Source: an uncultured Planctomycetaceae bacterium
GTDB lineage: Bacteria > Planctomycetota > Planctomycetia > Pirellulales > Pirellulaceae
Assembly (NCBI GenBank): GCA_937967665.1
Contig: CALBSZ010000471.1
Coordinates: forward strand, 1 to 9,340
Length of the DNA: 9,340 nucleotides
Direction of reading: 5' to 3'
Translations under genes and position numbers: made by a program
Part shown: positions 1-6,481 of the stretch, one piece after another
Layout: every line of letters begins with the position of its first letter
How positions within the stretch are numbered: position 1 is the stretch's first letter
The notes under the pieces: generated by a model
What the model was told of the DNA's origin: nothing
The model's input: only the letters and a program-made list of their open reading frames with translations
Database searches by the model: none

Positions 1-283
1 CCGCGCGACAGATATGGAACGTGTCCGCGCCGGTGCCCCCCCTTCCGCAATTATCGATGAACTCGGTTCGCGTTGTTCGAATGGGCACCATGTGTTTGCG
101 CATCGCGGCGGCGGCACCGGCGATTTCTTCGCACGTTTCGCCCTTGGCGCGCAGCCCGATCAACAACAACCCGATCTGCTCTTCGGGAACCTGCCCCTGC
201 ATGATCAAATCGATGGCCGACGACATATCCTGCATCGAAAGATCTTCGCCCGCGCTGACACGTCCCAGGATCGACTTCAACAT
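1..283 (-). CDS. trpD: Anthranilate phosphoribosyltransferase, N-terminal part (runs off the left edge)
   Basis: Reading the minus strand from the ATG at 283 gives 94 residues with no stop before the window edge. The start is MLKSILGRVSAGEDLS, followed by an AIDLIMQGQVPEEQIGLLLIGLRAKGET segment, which is the helical N-terminal domain of TrpD (partner-recognition helices; substrates anthranilate and PRPP, second step of tryptophan synthesis, cytoplasmic). Residues 77-93 correspond to the glycine-rich PRPP loop that normally reads D-T-C-G-T-G-G-D-G…T-F-N-I-S-T. Here it reads DNCGRGGTGADTFHICR, so the frame is kept but the Thr, Asp, Asn, Ser and Thr of the usual motif are altered. A GGGAGA ribosome binding site at 292-297 lies 8 bases before the ATG and fixes the start. 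The gene is divergent from the nucleoside hydrolase. Family assignment is secure; whether it is a fully active TrpD is less certain because of the loop. Confidence 0.85.
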   Translation of the reverse strand, partial: MLKSILGRVSAGEDLSMQDMSSAIDLIMQGQVPEEQIGLLLIGLRAKGETCEEIAGAAAAMRKHMVPIRTTRTEFIDNCGRGGTGADTFHICRA

Positions 284-379
284 TTCAAAATTCTCCCGCT
301 GGACTTGTTCGTCTTCAAACCTGAAAAAACCTGCAGCCCCCAGACGCCCGGCCAATCTATCATTTTTGCTGGATTACAC

Positions 380-408
380 TTGTGATCGGGAAACGCCAAT
401 CGTACAAT
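380..408 (+). promoter_or_regulatory. Putative sigma-70-type promoter of the nucleoside hydrolase gene, possibly leaderless
   Basis: TTGTGA at 380-385 and TACAAT at 403-408 are separated by exactly 17 bases. A transcription start about 7 bases past the -10 would fall at or just before the ATG at 417, so the mRNA could be leaderless. That agrees with the absence of a Shine-Dalgarno before that ATG. This is inferred from consensus only. Confidence 0.4.
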
Positions 409-416
409 CCCACCGT

Positions 417-1358
417 ATGGCACGGAAGGTGATTATCGATTGCGATCCTGGGATTGACGATGCTGTGGGGCTTTGCCTGGCATTGTTCGAACCGCGTGTC
501 GAAGTGCTGGCGGTAACGGCTGTGGAAGGTACCGTATCGGCCAAGCAGGCCAGCCGCAATGTGCAGGCCATCATCGAATGGCTCGATCCGCCGCGTTTAC
601 CACGCATCGGTACGGCTTCGCCGCCCGACCGCGACCCCGGAGTTTCTGGCGACCACCTGCACGGCAACGACGGCCTGGGCAACGCCGAACTCAACGTCTC
701 CCGCGTGGCCCATCAGCATCCGTCGTACAAGATCATTTGCGATATCGTTCGCGCACATCCCAATGAAGTGACGGTGGTTTGTCTGGGACCGCTCACCAAC
801 GTCGCCCGGGCATTTCAACGAGACCCCTCGCTGGTCGGGATGGTCGCCCGCTTGATCATGATGGGCGGCTCCGTGGACGGCCTCGGCAATATCACTCCGG
901 TGGCAGAGTTCAATATTTACTACGACCCCGCGAGCGCTCACGCCGTGTTTGGCTCGGCGACCACGAAAACGCTGGTGCCGTTGGACGTCACCCGGCAGGT
1001 CCGCATCACCATGGATTTCGTGGACGATTTGCCCGGCGATTCAACCCGGGCGGGCAACTTGCTGCGGCGTGTGATCCCCTTCGCATTTCGCGCCTATCAC
1101 CAGCAGCTGGGACAAGAGAGCATCTTCCTGAACGATGTGATCGCCCTGCTTGCCGCTCTGCATCCCGAACTGTTCGAAACGACTTACTTGGCCGGGGACG
1201 TCGAAACGACCGGAACGTTGACCATGGGGGCCACGGTATTTGATCGCCGGCCGAATCCCGAATGGCGCAATAACATGGAAGTGGCCATCGACGTGGATGA
1301 AACGGCGGCGCTCGACTGTATCCTCCGCGGCCTGGCCCATGCAGGCCGGTGTACGTAG
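417..1358 (+). CDS. Inosine/uridine-preferring nucleoside hydrolase family protein
   Basis: The 313-residue protein has the length usual for the IU-nucleoside hydrolase family, which cleaves the N-glycosidic bond of nucleosides to free base plus ribose (purine/pyrimidine salvage). The N-terminal calcium/ribose-binding signature D-C-D-P-G-I-D-D is at residues 8-15. Further family motifs are HGNDGLGN at 82-89, GPLTNVA at 124-130, MMGG at 148-151, PVAEFNIYYDP at 161-171 and LND at 238-240, where the last Asp is the C-terminal calcium ligand. In the protozoal IU enzymes the residue before that Asp is a His acting near the leaving base; here it is Asn239. There is no signal peptide, so it should be cytoplasmic. 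I chose the ATG at 417 because the family begins right at xRKVIIDCDPG; the frame stays open upstream to 21 but that part is antisense to trpD and unlike the family. The stop is 6 bases before the next gene, suggesting co-transcription. Substrate preference cannot be read from the sequence. Confidence 0.93.
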   Translation: MARKVIIDCDPGIDDAVGLCLALFEPRVEVLAVTAVEGTVSAKQASRNVQAIIEWLDPPRLPRIGTASPPDRDPGVSGDHLHGNDGLGNAELNVSRVAHQHPSYKIICDIVRAHPNEVTVVCLGPLTNVARAFQRDPSLVGMVARLIMMGGSVDGLGNITPVAEFNIYYDPASAHAVFGSATTKTLVPLDVTRQVRITMDFVDDLPGDSTRAGNLLRRVIPFAFRAYHQQLGQESIFLNDVIALLAALHPELFETTYLAGDVETTGTLTMGATVFDRRPNPEWRNNMEVAIDVDETAALDCILRGLAHAGRCT

Positions 1359-1364
1359 GATCCC

Positions 1365-3950
1365 ATGATGCCGGCAAGTCGTTGCGCGCTCTGCTTCTCC
1401 ATGATCTTCGCCATGGCCGCCAGCCCCGCGAAGGCTCAAATCATAAACCCGTTTCCCCGCGCGACGGTGCACGAACAGGTTGCCCGTGAATGGACCTTTG
1501 ACGACGGCACGTCTGGATGGACGGCCGAAAAGGACGCGGCCATCGAGAGTGCGCCGGGGACGCTCGTCGTACGCAGCCGCGCTGTCGACCCGATCCTCAA
1601 TTCGCCGGAATTCACACTGAAAATGCGCGGCGAGGATCGGCTCACGCTGCACGTGCGGATGAAGGCGAACGTCGAGAGTAGCGCCCAATGGTTCTGGATG
1701 ACCGACGATCAACGAGCGCCGCGCGAAGCCAACAGTCGCCGCTTCCAAATCGACGGGGACGGAGAGTGGCACGAATATGCCGTTGCTGTTCCGGTCACAG
1801 GCACCTTGCAGCAACTGCGTTTCGATCCGGCCACGGAAACGGGTCAGTTCGAAATCGACCGCATCCAGATCCATCTGCGCCGGCTGCACCCGCTGGAAAT
1901 CCAGCAGGTCGAAATCGATCCGGACCGCTACATCGCCACGATCAAGAACTGGAGCGAAGAACCGCGGGATTGCCGCGTTGGCCGCCTGCAGAAACAGCTC
2001 GCCCCCGGCGCGGCCGAAACCTTTGAAGGCAAGCTGCGTGTCGAGCACCCTTTTGAAGTGCTGACCATCCGCGCGGCAACGGCAGGTTTCCCCACCGTGG
2101 AACGAACCTGCTGTCTCTGGAACGCCGACGTCCCAGGCACCTGGCACACCCTGGCGGACGGCGACGTGACCGTGCAGGTTGCCCGCGATGGTTCCGGCGC
2201 TCGGTTGTTTTACCGCAAGCAACTGGTCGGCGTGCTGTCGCCGCTGGTCGCGCGGGATCACCAGCCAGTGCCATTGGTGGTGACGCAGCAGGACGATGTT
2301 ATCGTATGCCAGGGCGAGCGCCAGGTAACGCTGAAACTGCAACTCGTCGATCAGCAACTGCAGTTTTCACTCGACGTGCCCCACGCATGCGAAGCGCCTG
2401 TTGTACGTGCCATCGGGACGCTGGAGCAGGGATTGCTGGCGGGAGTCGAGCATTTGGGACATGCCGAACGATCGTCGTCGAATCTGGATCTGCGCGGGCC
2501 CGAGCACGTCCGCTTCCAGCCCGATCCGATGTTGTTGACGATGCCGCTGATGGCCTTCGTCACCAACCGTGGTTCGCTGTCCATGACCTGGCGGGACATG
2601 TCCTTGCAGCCGACGTTTGCGGCGCCCAATTTTTACGACGGGACATCCGATCATCGCATGAGTCTCATTGGGAAAAGCATCCAGGCCGTCATCCGAATCG
2701 GTGAATCCTTTCAAGCCGGCGCGCGGCTGGAAGACGCTGTCCTGTGGTCGCTGGCACAACAAGGCGGCTTGCAGCCCTTGCCTGAACGCCCGCGTTCTAC
2801 GGCCGAGCAGGCGGAACTGGAACTCCGCTGCTTCAACGAGAGTGTCTGTCATGGCGGCGAAAACACTTGGTTTCACGCCGTCAATCCTGGCGGCAAGAAG
2901 CTTCCTGAAACGCCGCGCCATTTCGCCGACATCGCTTCGGCAGTTTTTCGCTTGACCGGCACCGTGCCGCAACATCCGCAACTCGTACCCCACGGCGGCC
3001 ACATCCGCAACGATGCGATCTACTTCCTGACCGGGAAAGCGGACGTCTGGCTGGACCGGTTGCGGCGCGAAGCGCAGGGCCTTCGCGAACGGCAGCAGCC
3101 TGACGGTTCGTATCGTTACGACGGCAAGTTACGTCAAGGGCACTTCGAAAACACGTCCAGCGGGCAGTGCAGTCGGCCGGCGGCGCAATTGTTGTTGCAT
3201 GCCCGCTACACGGGGGACGCGGCGTCGCTGCAGGCAGGTTTGCGAACGCTGGAGTTCATGAAACGCTTTCGCACTCCACGCGGCGCTTCCGTATGGGAGT
3301 GCCCGCTGCACGCTCCCGATCTGCTGGCTTCGGCTTATGCGGTTCGCGCTTATGTGCTGGGTTATGAGCTGACAAAGAAGCAGCAATACCTGGACCTGGC
3401 CGTCCGCTGGGCCGTCTCCGGAATCCCCTTCGTTTACCAATGGTCGAACCGTCCGATCATGAACTACGCCACGATCGGTACGCTCTGCGCCACGCATTAT
3501 CAGGCGCCCGTCTGGATCGGACGACCGGTGCAGTGGATGGGAGTGGTCTATGCCGACTGCCTGCTGGATCTGCTCCCCTTCGACAACACGCTCGATTGGA
3601 AACGGCTCGCCGAGGGAATCCTGGTTTCCGCTCAGCAACAGCAATACCCGGACGGGCCCTCGATCGGTTGCCTGGCCGACAGTCTGTTATTGAAATCCCA
3701 GCGGCTGTTGCCCTATGACATCAATGCGTCGGCAATCACGGCTTTGCGTCTGCGTTGTGCTGGTGAAGTGGCTTCGTTAGCCTTCATCAAGGCGGGCGAG
3801 CATCGCATTCTGACTCCGTTTCCCGCCACGATCGTCAACGGCCGTGCTGTGATTGAGGCAACCAAAGGTTTAAGATATCAGGTCGTTGTCGACGGTCGTC
3901 CTGTCGATATCGAATCCAGCGGCACGGATAGAATATCGCTGAAACGCTAA
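1365..3950 (+). CDS. Large secreted protein of unknown function, possible sugar-binding and toroid domains
   Basis: The 861-residue protein starts with a clear signal peptide (MMPASRCALCFSMIFAMAASPAKA, cleavage about residue 24). Residues about 42-172 look like a beta-sandwich of carbohydrate-binding type: WTFDDGTSGWTAEKDA at the start, alternating strands, and FEIDRIQIHLRR at the end. The middle (about 175-470) is beta-rich. The C-terminal part (about 480-800) is helical with repeated motifs (RPAAQLLLHARYTGD, SAYAVRAYVLGYELT, YLDLAVRWAVSG, WKRLAEGILVSAQQQ), resembling the alpha/alpha-toroid of glycosidases and polysaccharide lyases. PDGSYRYDG at 579-587 is also common in such folds. I do not recognise the family and cannot point to catalytic residues. 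Start: two tandem ATGs at 1365 and 1368; AGGA at 1357-1360 suits the second slightly better. It follows the nucleoside hydrolase by 6 bases and precedes the small membrane protein by 10, so it is probably the middle gene of an operon. An extracytoplasmic role in polysaccharide handling is an inference. Confidence 0.88.
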   Translation: MMPASRCALCFSMIFAMAASPAKAQIINPFPRATVHEQVAREWTFDDGTSGWTAEKDAAIESAPGTLVVRSRAVDPILNSPEFTLKMRGEDRLTLHVRMKANVESSAQWFWMTDDQRAPREANSRRFQIDGDGEWHEYAVAVPVTGTLQQLRFDPATETGQFEIDRIQIHLRRLHPLEIQQVEIDPDRYIATIKNWSEEPRDCRVGRLQKQLAPGAAETFEGKLRVEHPFEVLTIRAATAGFPTVERTCCLWNADVPGTWHTLADGDVTVQVARDGSGARLFYRKQLVGVLSPLVARDHQPVPLVVTQQDDVIVCQGERQVTLKLQLVDQQLQFSLDVPHACEAPVVRAIGTLEQGLLAGVEHLGHAERSSSNLDLRGPEHVRFQPDPMLLTMPLMAFVTNRGSLSMTWRDMSLQPTFAAPNFYDGTSDHRMSLIGKSIQAVIRIGESFQAGARLEDAVLWSLAQQGGLQPLPERPRSTAEQAELELRCFNESVCHGGENTWFHAVNPGGKKLPETPRHFADIASAVFRLTGTVPQHPQLVPHGGHIRNDAIYFLTGKADVWLDRLRREAQGLRERQQPDGSYRYDGKLRQGHFENTSSGQCSRPAAQLLLHARYTGDAASLQAGLRTLEFMKRFRTPRGASVWECPLHAPDLLASAYAVRAYVLGYELTKKQQYLDLAVRWAVSGIPFVYQWSNRPIMNYATIGTLCATHYQAPVWIGRPVQWMGVVYADCLLDLLPFDNTLDWKRLAEGILVSAQQQQYPDGPSIGCLADSLLLKSQRLLPYDINASAITALRLRCAGEVASLAFIKAGEHRILTPFPATIVNGRAVIEATKGLRYQVVVDGRPVDIESSGTDRISLKR

Positions 3951-3960
3951 GGCAAGTCGC

Positions 3961-4314
3961 ATGTCGACTAACGATCCCAACAACCCGTACGCCACACCGA
4001 TCACTGCGGACACCGTGGCGGCATCGTCCGAAAACGAAGGAGATTCCACCGGTGGAATCATTCCCTACAAGAATCCGCCCGCGCTGATCGCCTACTACCT
4101 GGGGCTCTTGTCCCTGCTCCCGTGCCTTGGTTTGTTCGCGGCCGTCCCCGCGCTGATCCTCGGGATTATGGGGCTCAAGAAGCGTCGCGAGAATCCCGTG
4201 GTGAAGGGAAGTGTGCACGCCTGGATCGGTATCATACTCGGCGGCCTGTTCACGCTGATCTGGGGCGCCGCGATCGTACTGACCATCTTCGCCGGTGTCT
4301 CCGAAACGTGGTAA
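3961..4314 (+). CDS. Small membrane protein, DUF4190-like
   Basis: The 117-residue protein begins MSTNDPNNPYATP, an Asn-Pro-Tyr start seen on many small planctomycete membrane proteins, followed by a polar, acidic linker to about residue 38. Two hydrophobic stretches follow: about 41-71 (rich in Leu and Gly, possibly a hairpin of two segments, ending in GIMGLKKRR) and about 86-113 (WIGIILGGLFTLIWGAA). The pattern ALILGIMGL…GSVHAWIGIILGGL is that of the DUF4190 family, for which no biochemical role is known. An AAGG at 3949-3952, overlapping the stop of the upstream gene, lies 8 bases before the ATG and supports the start. It is the last gene of the apparent three-gene operon. It probably sits in the inner membrane with the polar N-terminus in the cytoplasm; topology is inferred. 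Confidence 0.82.
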   Translation: MSTNDPNNPYATPITADTVAASSENEGDSTGGIIPYKNPPALIAYYLGLLSLLPCLGLFAAVPALILGIMGLKKRRENPVVKGSVHAWIGIILGGLFTLIWGAAIVLTIFAGVSETW

Positions 4315-4636
4315 TTCCAGAAGCAATCGCTGCAACCCGTGCCACACATCCTCGTCGGAATGTTTTCGCAACGGTCGCCGTGACAAGCCGAAAAAAACAC
4401 GTAGTACTACGGCGCGTGGTCGCGATAAACGGGGACTGGCTCGGTGACACCACGGTTGCCGGCTGCACAATGGCTTCGCGTCCGCCGTGCCTGTACTCTG
4501 TTGCGCAAACCACGAGTGAGATTGGGCCGCGAAAGGGGGACAGGCACCATCGATCCAACCGGTTTCACAGGACGAACCACACACGACGATGGAGCCAGTC
4601 CTCCCTTTTCGCTCCCGTCAACACGGCGCTCTAGCA
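4315..4636. other. Gene-free convergent intergenic stretch with decayed palindromic repeats
   Basis: No credible gene is found between the two convergent genes; all frames here lack family-like sequence. It holds a perfect 12-base palindrome CGTAGTACTACG at 4400-4411, which on the minus strand is followed closely by seven T residues (4391-4397). That could be a weak terminator for the minus-strand gene ending at 4637, but it is over 200 bases away and its hairpin loop is tight. It also holds the repeat-like elements described separately at 4431-4548. Confidence 0.5.
4431..4548. repeat. Degenerate REP-like element: two direct copies and one inverted copy of a GGGACwGGCwC motif
   Basis: GGGGACTGGCTCGG begins at 4431, GGGGACAGGCACC lies at 4536-4548 in the same orientation, and CCGTGCCTGTAC at 4485-4496 is an inverted, imperfect copy (9 of 12 bases match the reverse complement of either). 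From general memory, 'ggggacaggcacc'-type extragenic palindromes are frequent in planctomycetes and other large genomes, where they accompany REP-associated Y1 transposases. No such transposase is in the window. The copies are diverged, so this looks like a relic. Confidence 0.4.
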
Positions 4637-5077
4637 CTAGCCGCCTAACTGATCGATGCGGGTGTCCAATTTCAGTGAGATCAGCACCCACATGCCCGTA
4701 GGGTTGGGCCGGTAGAAGACGAAGTGCCAGGCGAGCGGGAACTTCTGCGCTTTGAAAAGATACCGCGTCACGATCACACTGCTGCCGACCGGTTTGACAC
4801 TCAGCTTTTCGTTGGCCACAAACGGTCCGTAGGTGCGGTCGAAGGCCGTGTACTGTTCGACCAGCTTCTTGACGTCCTCTTCCTTCTCCGCCAAGGGACT
4901 GCCGGTGAGCAGTGTGCTGAAGGTCTTTTCGGGCGTTTCCGTACCATCTTGCAGGGCCTGGAAAAACGCGGCAAGGCGCGTTTCCACGGGATCTTCCTGG
5001 GCCGGCGCAGCGCGCGTGGTCAGGGCCAGGAACGCGGCTACCAACAAGGGCAACAGGGCAAGTCGAAGAGGAATCAT
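4637..5077 (-). CDS. Small secreted protein of unknown function
   Basis: The 146-residue protein has a signal peptide (MIPLRLALLPLLVAAFLALTTRAAPAQ, cleavage about residue 27). A helical segment follows (EDPVETRLAAFFQALQDGTETPEKTFSTLL), then a second helix (KEEDVKKLVEQYTAFDRTYG) and a set of strands (KLSVKPVGSSVIVTRYLFKAQ, LAWHFVFYRP, WVLISLKLDTRIDQLG). Two or three N-terminal helices followed by a curved sheet resemble the NTF2/SnoaL-like cone fold, but I recognise no specific family and see no catalytic residues. It would act in the periplasm or outside the cell. The start at 5077 gives the intact signal peptide; there is no Shine-Dalgarno before it. It is a single gene, convergent with the small membrane protein gene and separated from its upstream minus-strand neighbour by a terminator-bearing gap. 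Confidence 0.78.
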   Translation of the reverse strand: MIPLRLALLPLLVAAFLALTTRAAPAQEDPVETRLAAFFQALQDGTETPEKTFSTLLTGSPLAEKEEDVKKLVEQYTAFDRTYGPFVANEKLSVKPVGSSVIVTRYLFKAQKFPLAWHFVFYRPNPTGMWVLISLKLDTRIDQLGG

Positions 5078-5437
5078 GGGCTACCGGTGTGATGATTCGA
5101 GGGATGAAGCACGCCTTCACGAGTCCGGCTTTGCGACCGCTTTCATGCCGCAACCAGAATGCTCGCAAAGTCGGGGCGCCTCCGTACAACTGGTTCTATT
5201 GTTGCACACCATCCGTCGCCGTTCCAGTCATTTGGTGACATAACCGGCAATAGCTCGATATTGCGCAACAGTGCCTTGTACGACAGCGCCAGTTCCGGTT
5301 CGCGGTAACATATGGTTGGGTGCAGATGAGCTACCGACCGGTCGCAACAAACCGGCGCCTGCGGCTCGGGGTTAAACAGAAATACTGTTCAATTCACTGG
5401 AAAACCCGTCTTCACGCACTCGTTCTTGAGACGGGCG
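5078..5437. other. Gene-free stretch between two minus-strand genes
   Basis: This 360-base stretch contains no open frame that looks like a protein on either strand. Apart from the terminator at 5401-5435 the only structure I see is a perfect 10-base palindrome CGACCGGTCG at 5335-5344. It presumably holds the promoter of the small secreted protein gene, but I find no convincing -35/-10 pair. Confidence 0.5.
5401..5435 (-). terminator. Rho-independent-type terminator of the thioredoxin-like dockerin gene
   Basis: On the minus strand CCCGTCT (5435-5429) pairs perfectly with AGACGGG (5411-5405) across a 17-base loop, and TTTT (5404-5401) follows directly. It begins 2 bases past the TAG stop of the minus-strand gene. 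The loop is long and the T tract short, so efficiency is uncertain. Confidence 0.6.
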
Positions 5438-6343
5438 CTACAGAATTGCGAGTAAATCCTGCGCAAAGATACTGTCGACGGCCCGCGTAAAAGGCTCCTC
5501 GATCGGCGCGGGATCACGCTTCTCGACATCCAGGTAGATCGAACTGGTTGCTTCGCCTTCCCCTTCGGCGGCGGCCTGGTCGTTCAGGAAATTGATGACG
5601 AGTAACGCGTCCTGAGGTGTGAGCATCCCGTCCCCCGACACGTCATAGTACGGATCGTCGTCATTCGTCCGCGCGGCAAATTCGTGAATGCCCTGCTCGT
5701 TCAACCGGTTGATCACCAAGAGAACATCAAACGGCAGGACAACGCCGTCGCCGTCGACATCATGTATGTTCAGCGAGTTTTGCCAGGACGCCGTCACCGG
5801 TTCGGCCGCCTCCAGCAACAGGCTCTTCAGCGTGTTGTAGTTTGTCGGGTCGTCGTCCGGTTTGATATTGTGCTCGGTAAGATTGTACCTCGCCACATAC
5901 TCGTTGGCAGCGTTCAGGATGATGACGTCGCGGAAGGTAACGTCCCAGTCTTCGGCTTCCAGCCACAGATCGGAAAACTCATTGTTGTCGGCATCCACGT
6001 CCTGCAGCAGAGGCAGATCGCGGCCCTCCGCCATGCCGGTGTTCCCCTCTTCGTGTCCCGTCTGATTAATGCCGATGATCTGAATCGCCGTCTCGGGATG
6101 ATCGGCGTCGAGATCTTTCTGCAGCTGGTCCAAGTAGCCAAACTGGCTACGGCAGTAGCCTCACGTCGAATGCCCGAAATACCAGGCAGAGACCTGGCCC
6201 AGATAGTCGCGCGGGGAGACGTTCTGGTTAAAGGTGGGAGAGGTAGGAGTGACGTCGAGAAACGAGAAATAAGAGAGCGCGGCAAGCAGCGTGCGCAATT
6301 CGAGCGACTCGAAGGAAAGTTTTTTTTGCTGAACGAAAGCCAT
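5438..6343 (-). CDS. Exported thioredoxin-like dockerin protein, probable selenoprotein (in-frame TGA at codon 61)
   Basis: Read through the TGA at 6163-6161, the frame gives 301 residues. Residues 10-21 (SFESLELRTLLA) are the planctomycete export motif. Residues about 50-165 are a thioredoxin-like domain: strand QVSAWYFGHST, then [TGA]61-G62-Y63-C64, helix RSQFGYLDQLQKDL, strand AIQIIGINQTG (86-96), and DVTFRDVIILNAANEYVARYNL (134-155). The TGA takes the place of the first Cys of a CGYC redox site. The usual cis-Pro before the fourth strand is not evident. Residues 195-215 and 234-254 are paired dockerin type I calcium repeats (DVDGDG…LLVINRLN; DVSGDG…LLVINFLN), then an acidic tail. The ATG at 6343 has no Shine-Dalgarno. 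Treating the part after the TGA as its own gene would need a TTG start at 6133 without a ribosome site, or an ATG at 6034 that deletes the active site. A SECIS-like hairpin follows the TGA. Alternative: a TGC-to-TGA nonsense mutation, giving a recent pseudogene. Likely an extracytoplasmic thiol/selenol oxidoreductase; partner unknown. Confidence 0.78.
6134..6163 (-). promoter_or_regulatory. Putative bacterial SECIS element directly after the in-frame TGA
   Basis: On the minus strand the TGA (6163-6161) is followed by GTAGCCA (6150-6144), loop GTT (6143-6141) and TGGCTAC (6140-6134), a perfect 7-bp stem. The loop starts 17 bases after the TGA and its first base is G. The published general rule for bacterial SECIS elements asks for an apical stem downstream of UGA, a small loop with G in its first two positions, and a UGA-to-loop distance of roughly 16-37 bases; all are met. 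A competing hairpin uses GGCTAC (6160-6155), loop TGCC and GTAGCC (6150-6145). Confidence 0.6.
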
Positions 6344-6382
6344 GGGCAGTTACCAGTCACAAATCGTCATTCGCTATCGTTC

Positions 6383-6388
6383 ATTATA
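6383..6388 (-). promoter_or_regulatory. Possible -10 element of the selenoprotein gene
   Basis: A perfect TATAAT on the minus strand lies in an AT-rich patch 39 bases before the ATG at 6343. No good -35 is seen 16-18 bases upstream, so the call rests on the -10 alone. Confidence 0.3.
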
Positions 6389-6465
6389 ATTAGCGCGTCA
6401 AGCATTGCACGAGATTTGTTCGCTTCTCAGAAAAATCCGGCGCGGGCTGCTACAAAATGCCGCAG

Positions 6466-6481
6466 TGAGCGGTTTCGCTCA
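6466..6481 (-). terminator. Weak terminator-like hairpin at the end of the decarboxylase gene
   Basis: TGAGCG (6481-6476) pairs with CGCTCA (6471-6466) around the loop AAAC. The stem includes the TGA stop codon. A TTTT run follows only about 10 bases later, so it is not a classical terminator. Confidence 0.3.

Noticed and set aside
21..416. N-terminal extension of the nucleoside hydrolase
   Set aside because: The extension is antisense to trpD, is unlike the family, and the family N-terminus begins exactly at the ATG at 417.
1041..2357. 438-residue minus-strand open frame
   Set aside because: It is antisense to the nucleoside hydrolase end and the large secreted protein; its composition (rich in Arg, Gly and His) is typical of a shadow in a GC-rich genome.
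3835..4584. 249-residue minus-strand open frame
   Set aside because: It overlaps the small membrane protein in antisense and the repeat-bearing gap; there is no domain-like pattern.
5078..5437. tRNA or structured RNA in the gap
   Set aside because: No cloverleaf arms or CCA-type end were found; only a terminator and a 10-base palindrome are visible.
5438..6133. Separate 231-residue gene starting at TTG 6133
   Set aside because: The TTG has no ribosome binding site and lies inside the active-site helix of a thioredoxin fold; the same frame continues upstream through the TGA to a proper planctomycete export signal.
6161..6343. Separate 60-residue gene ending at the TGA
   Set aside because: It ends in the first strand of a thioredoxin domain that continues in frame past the TGA, so it is the N-terminus of the longer protein.
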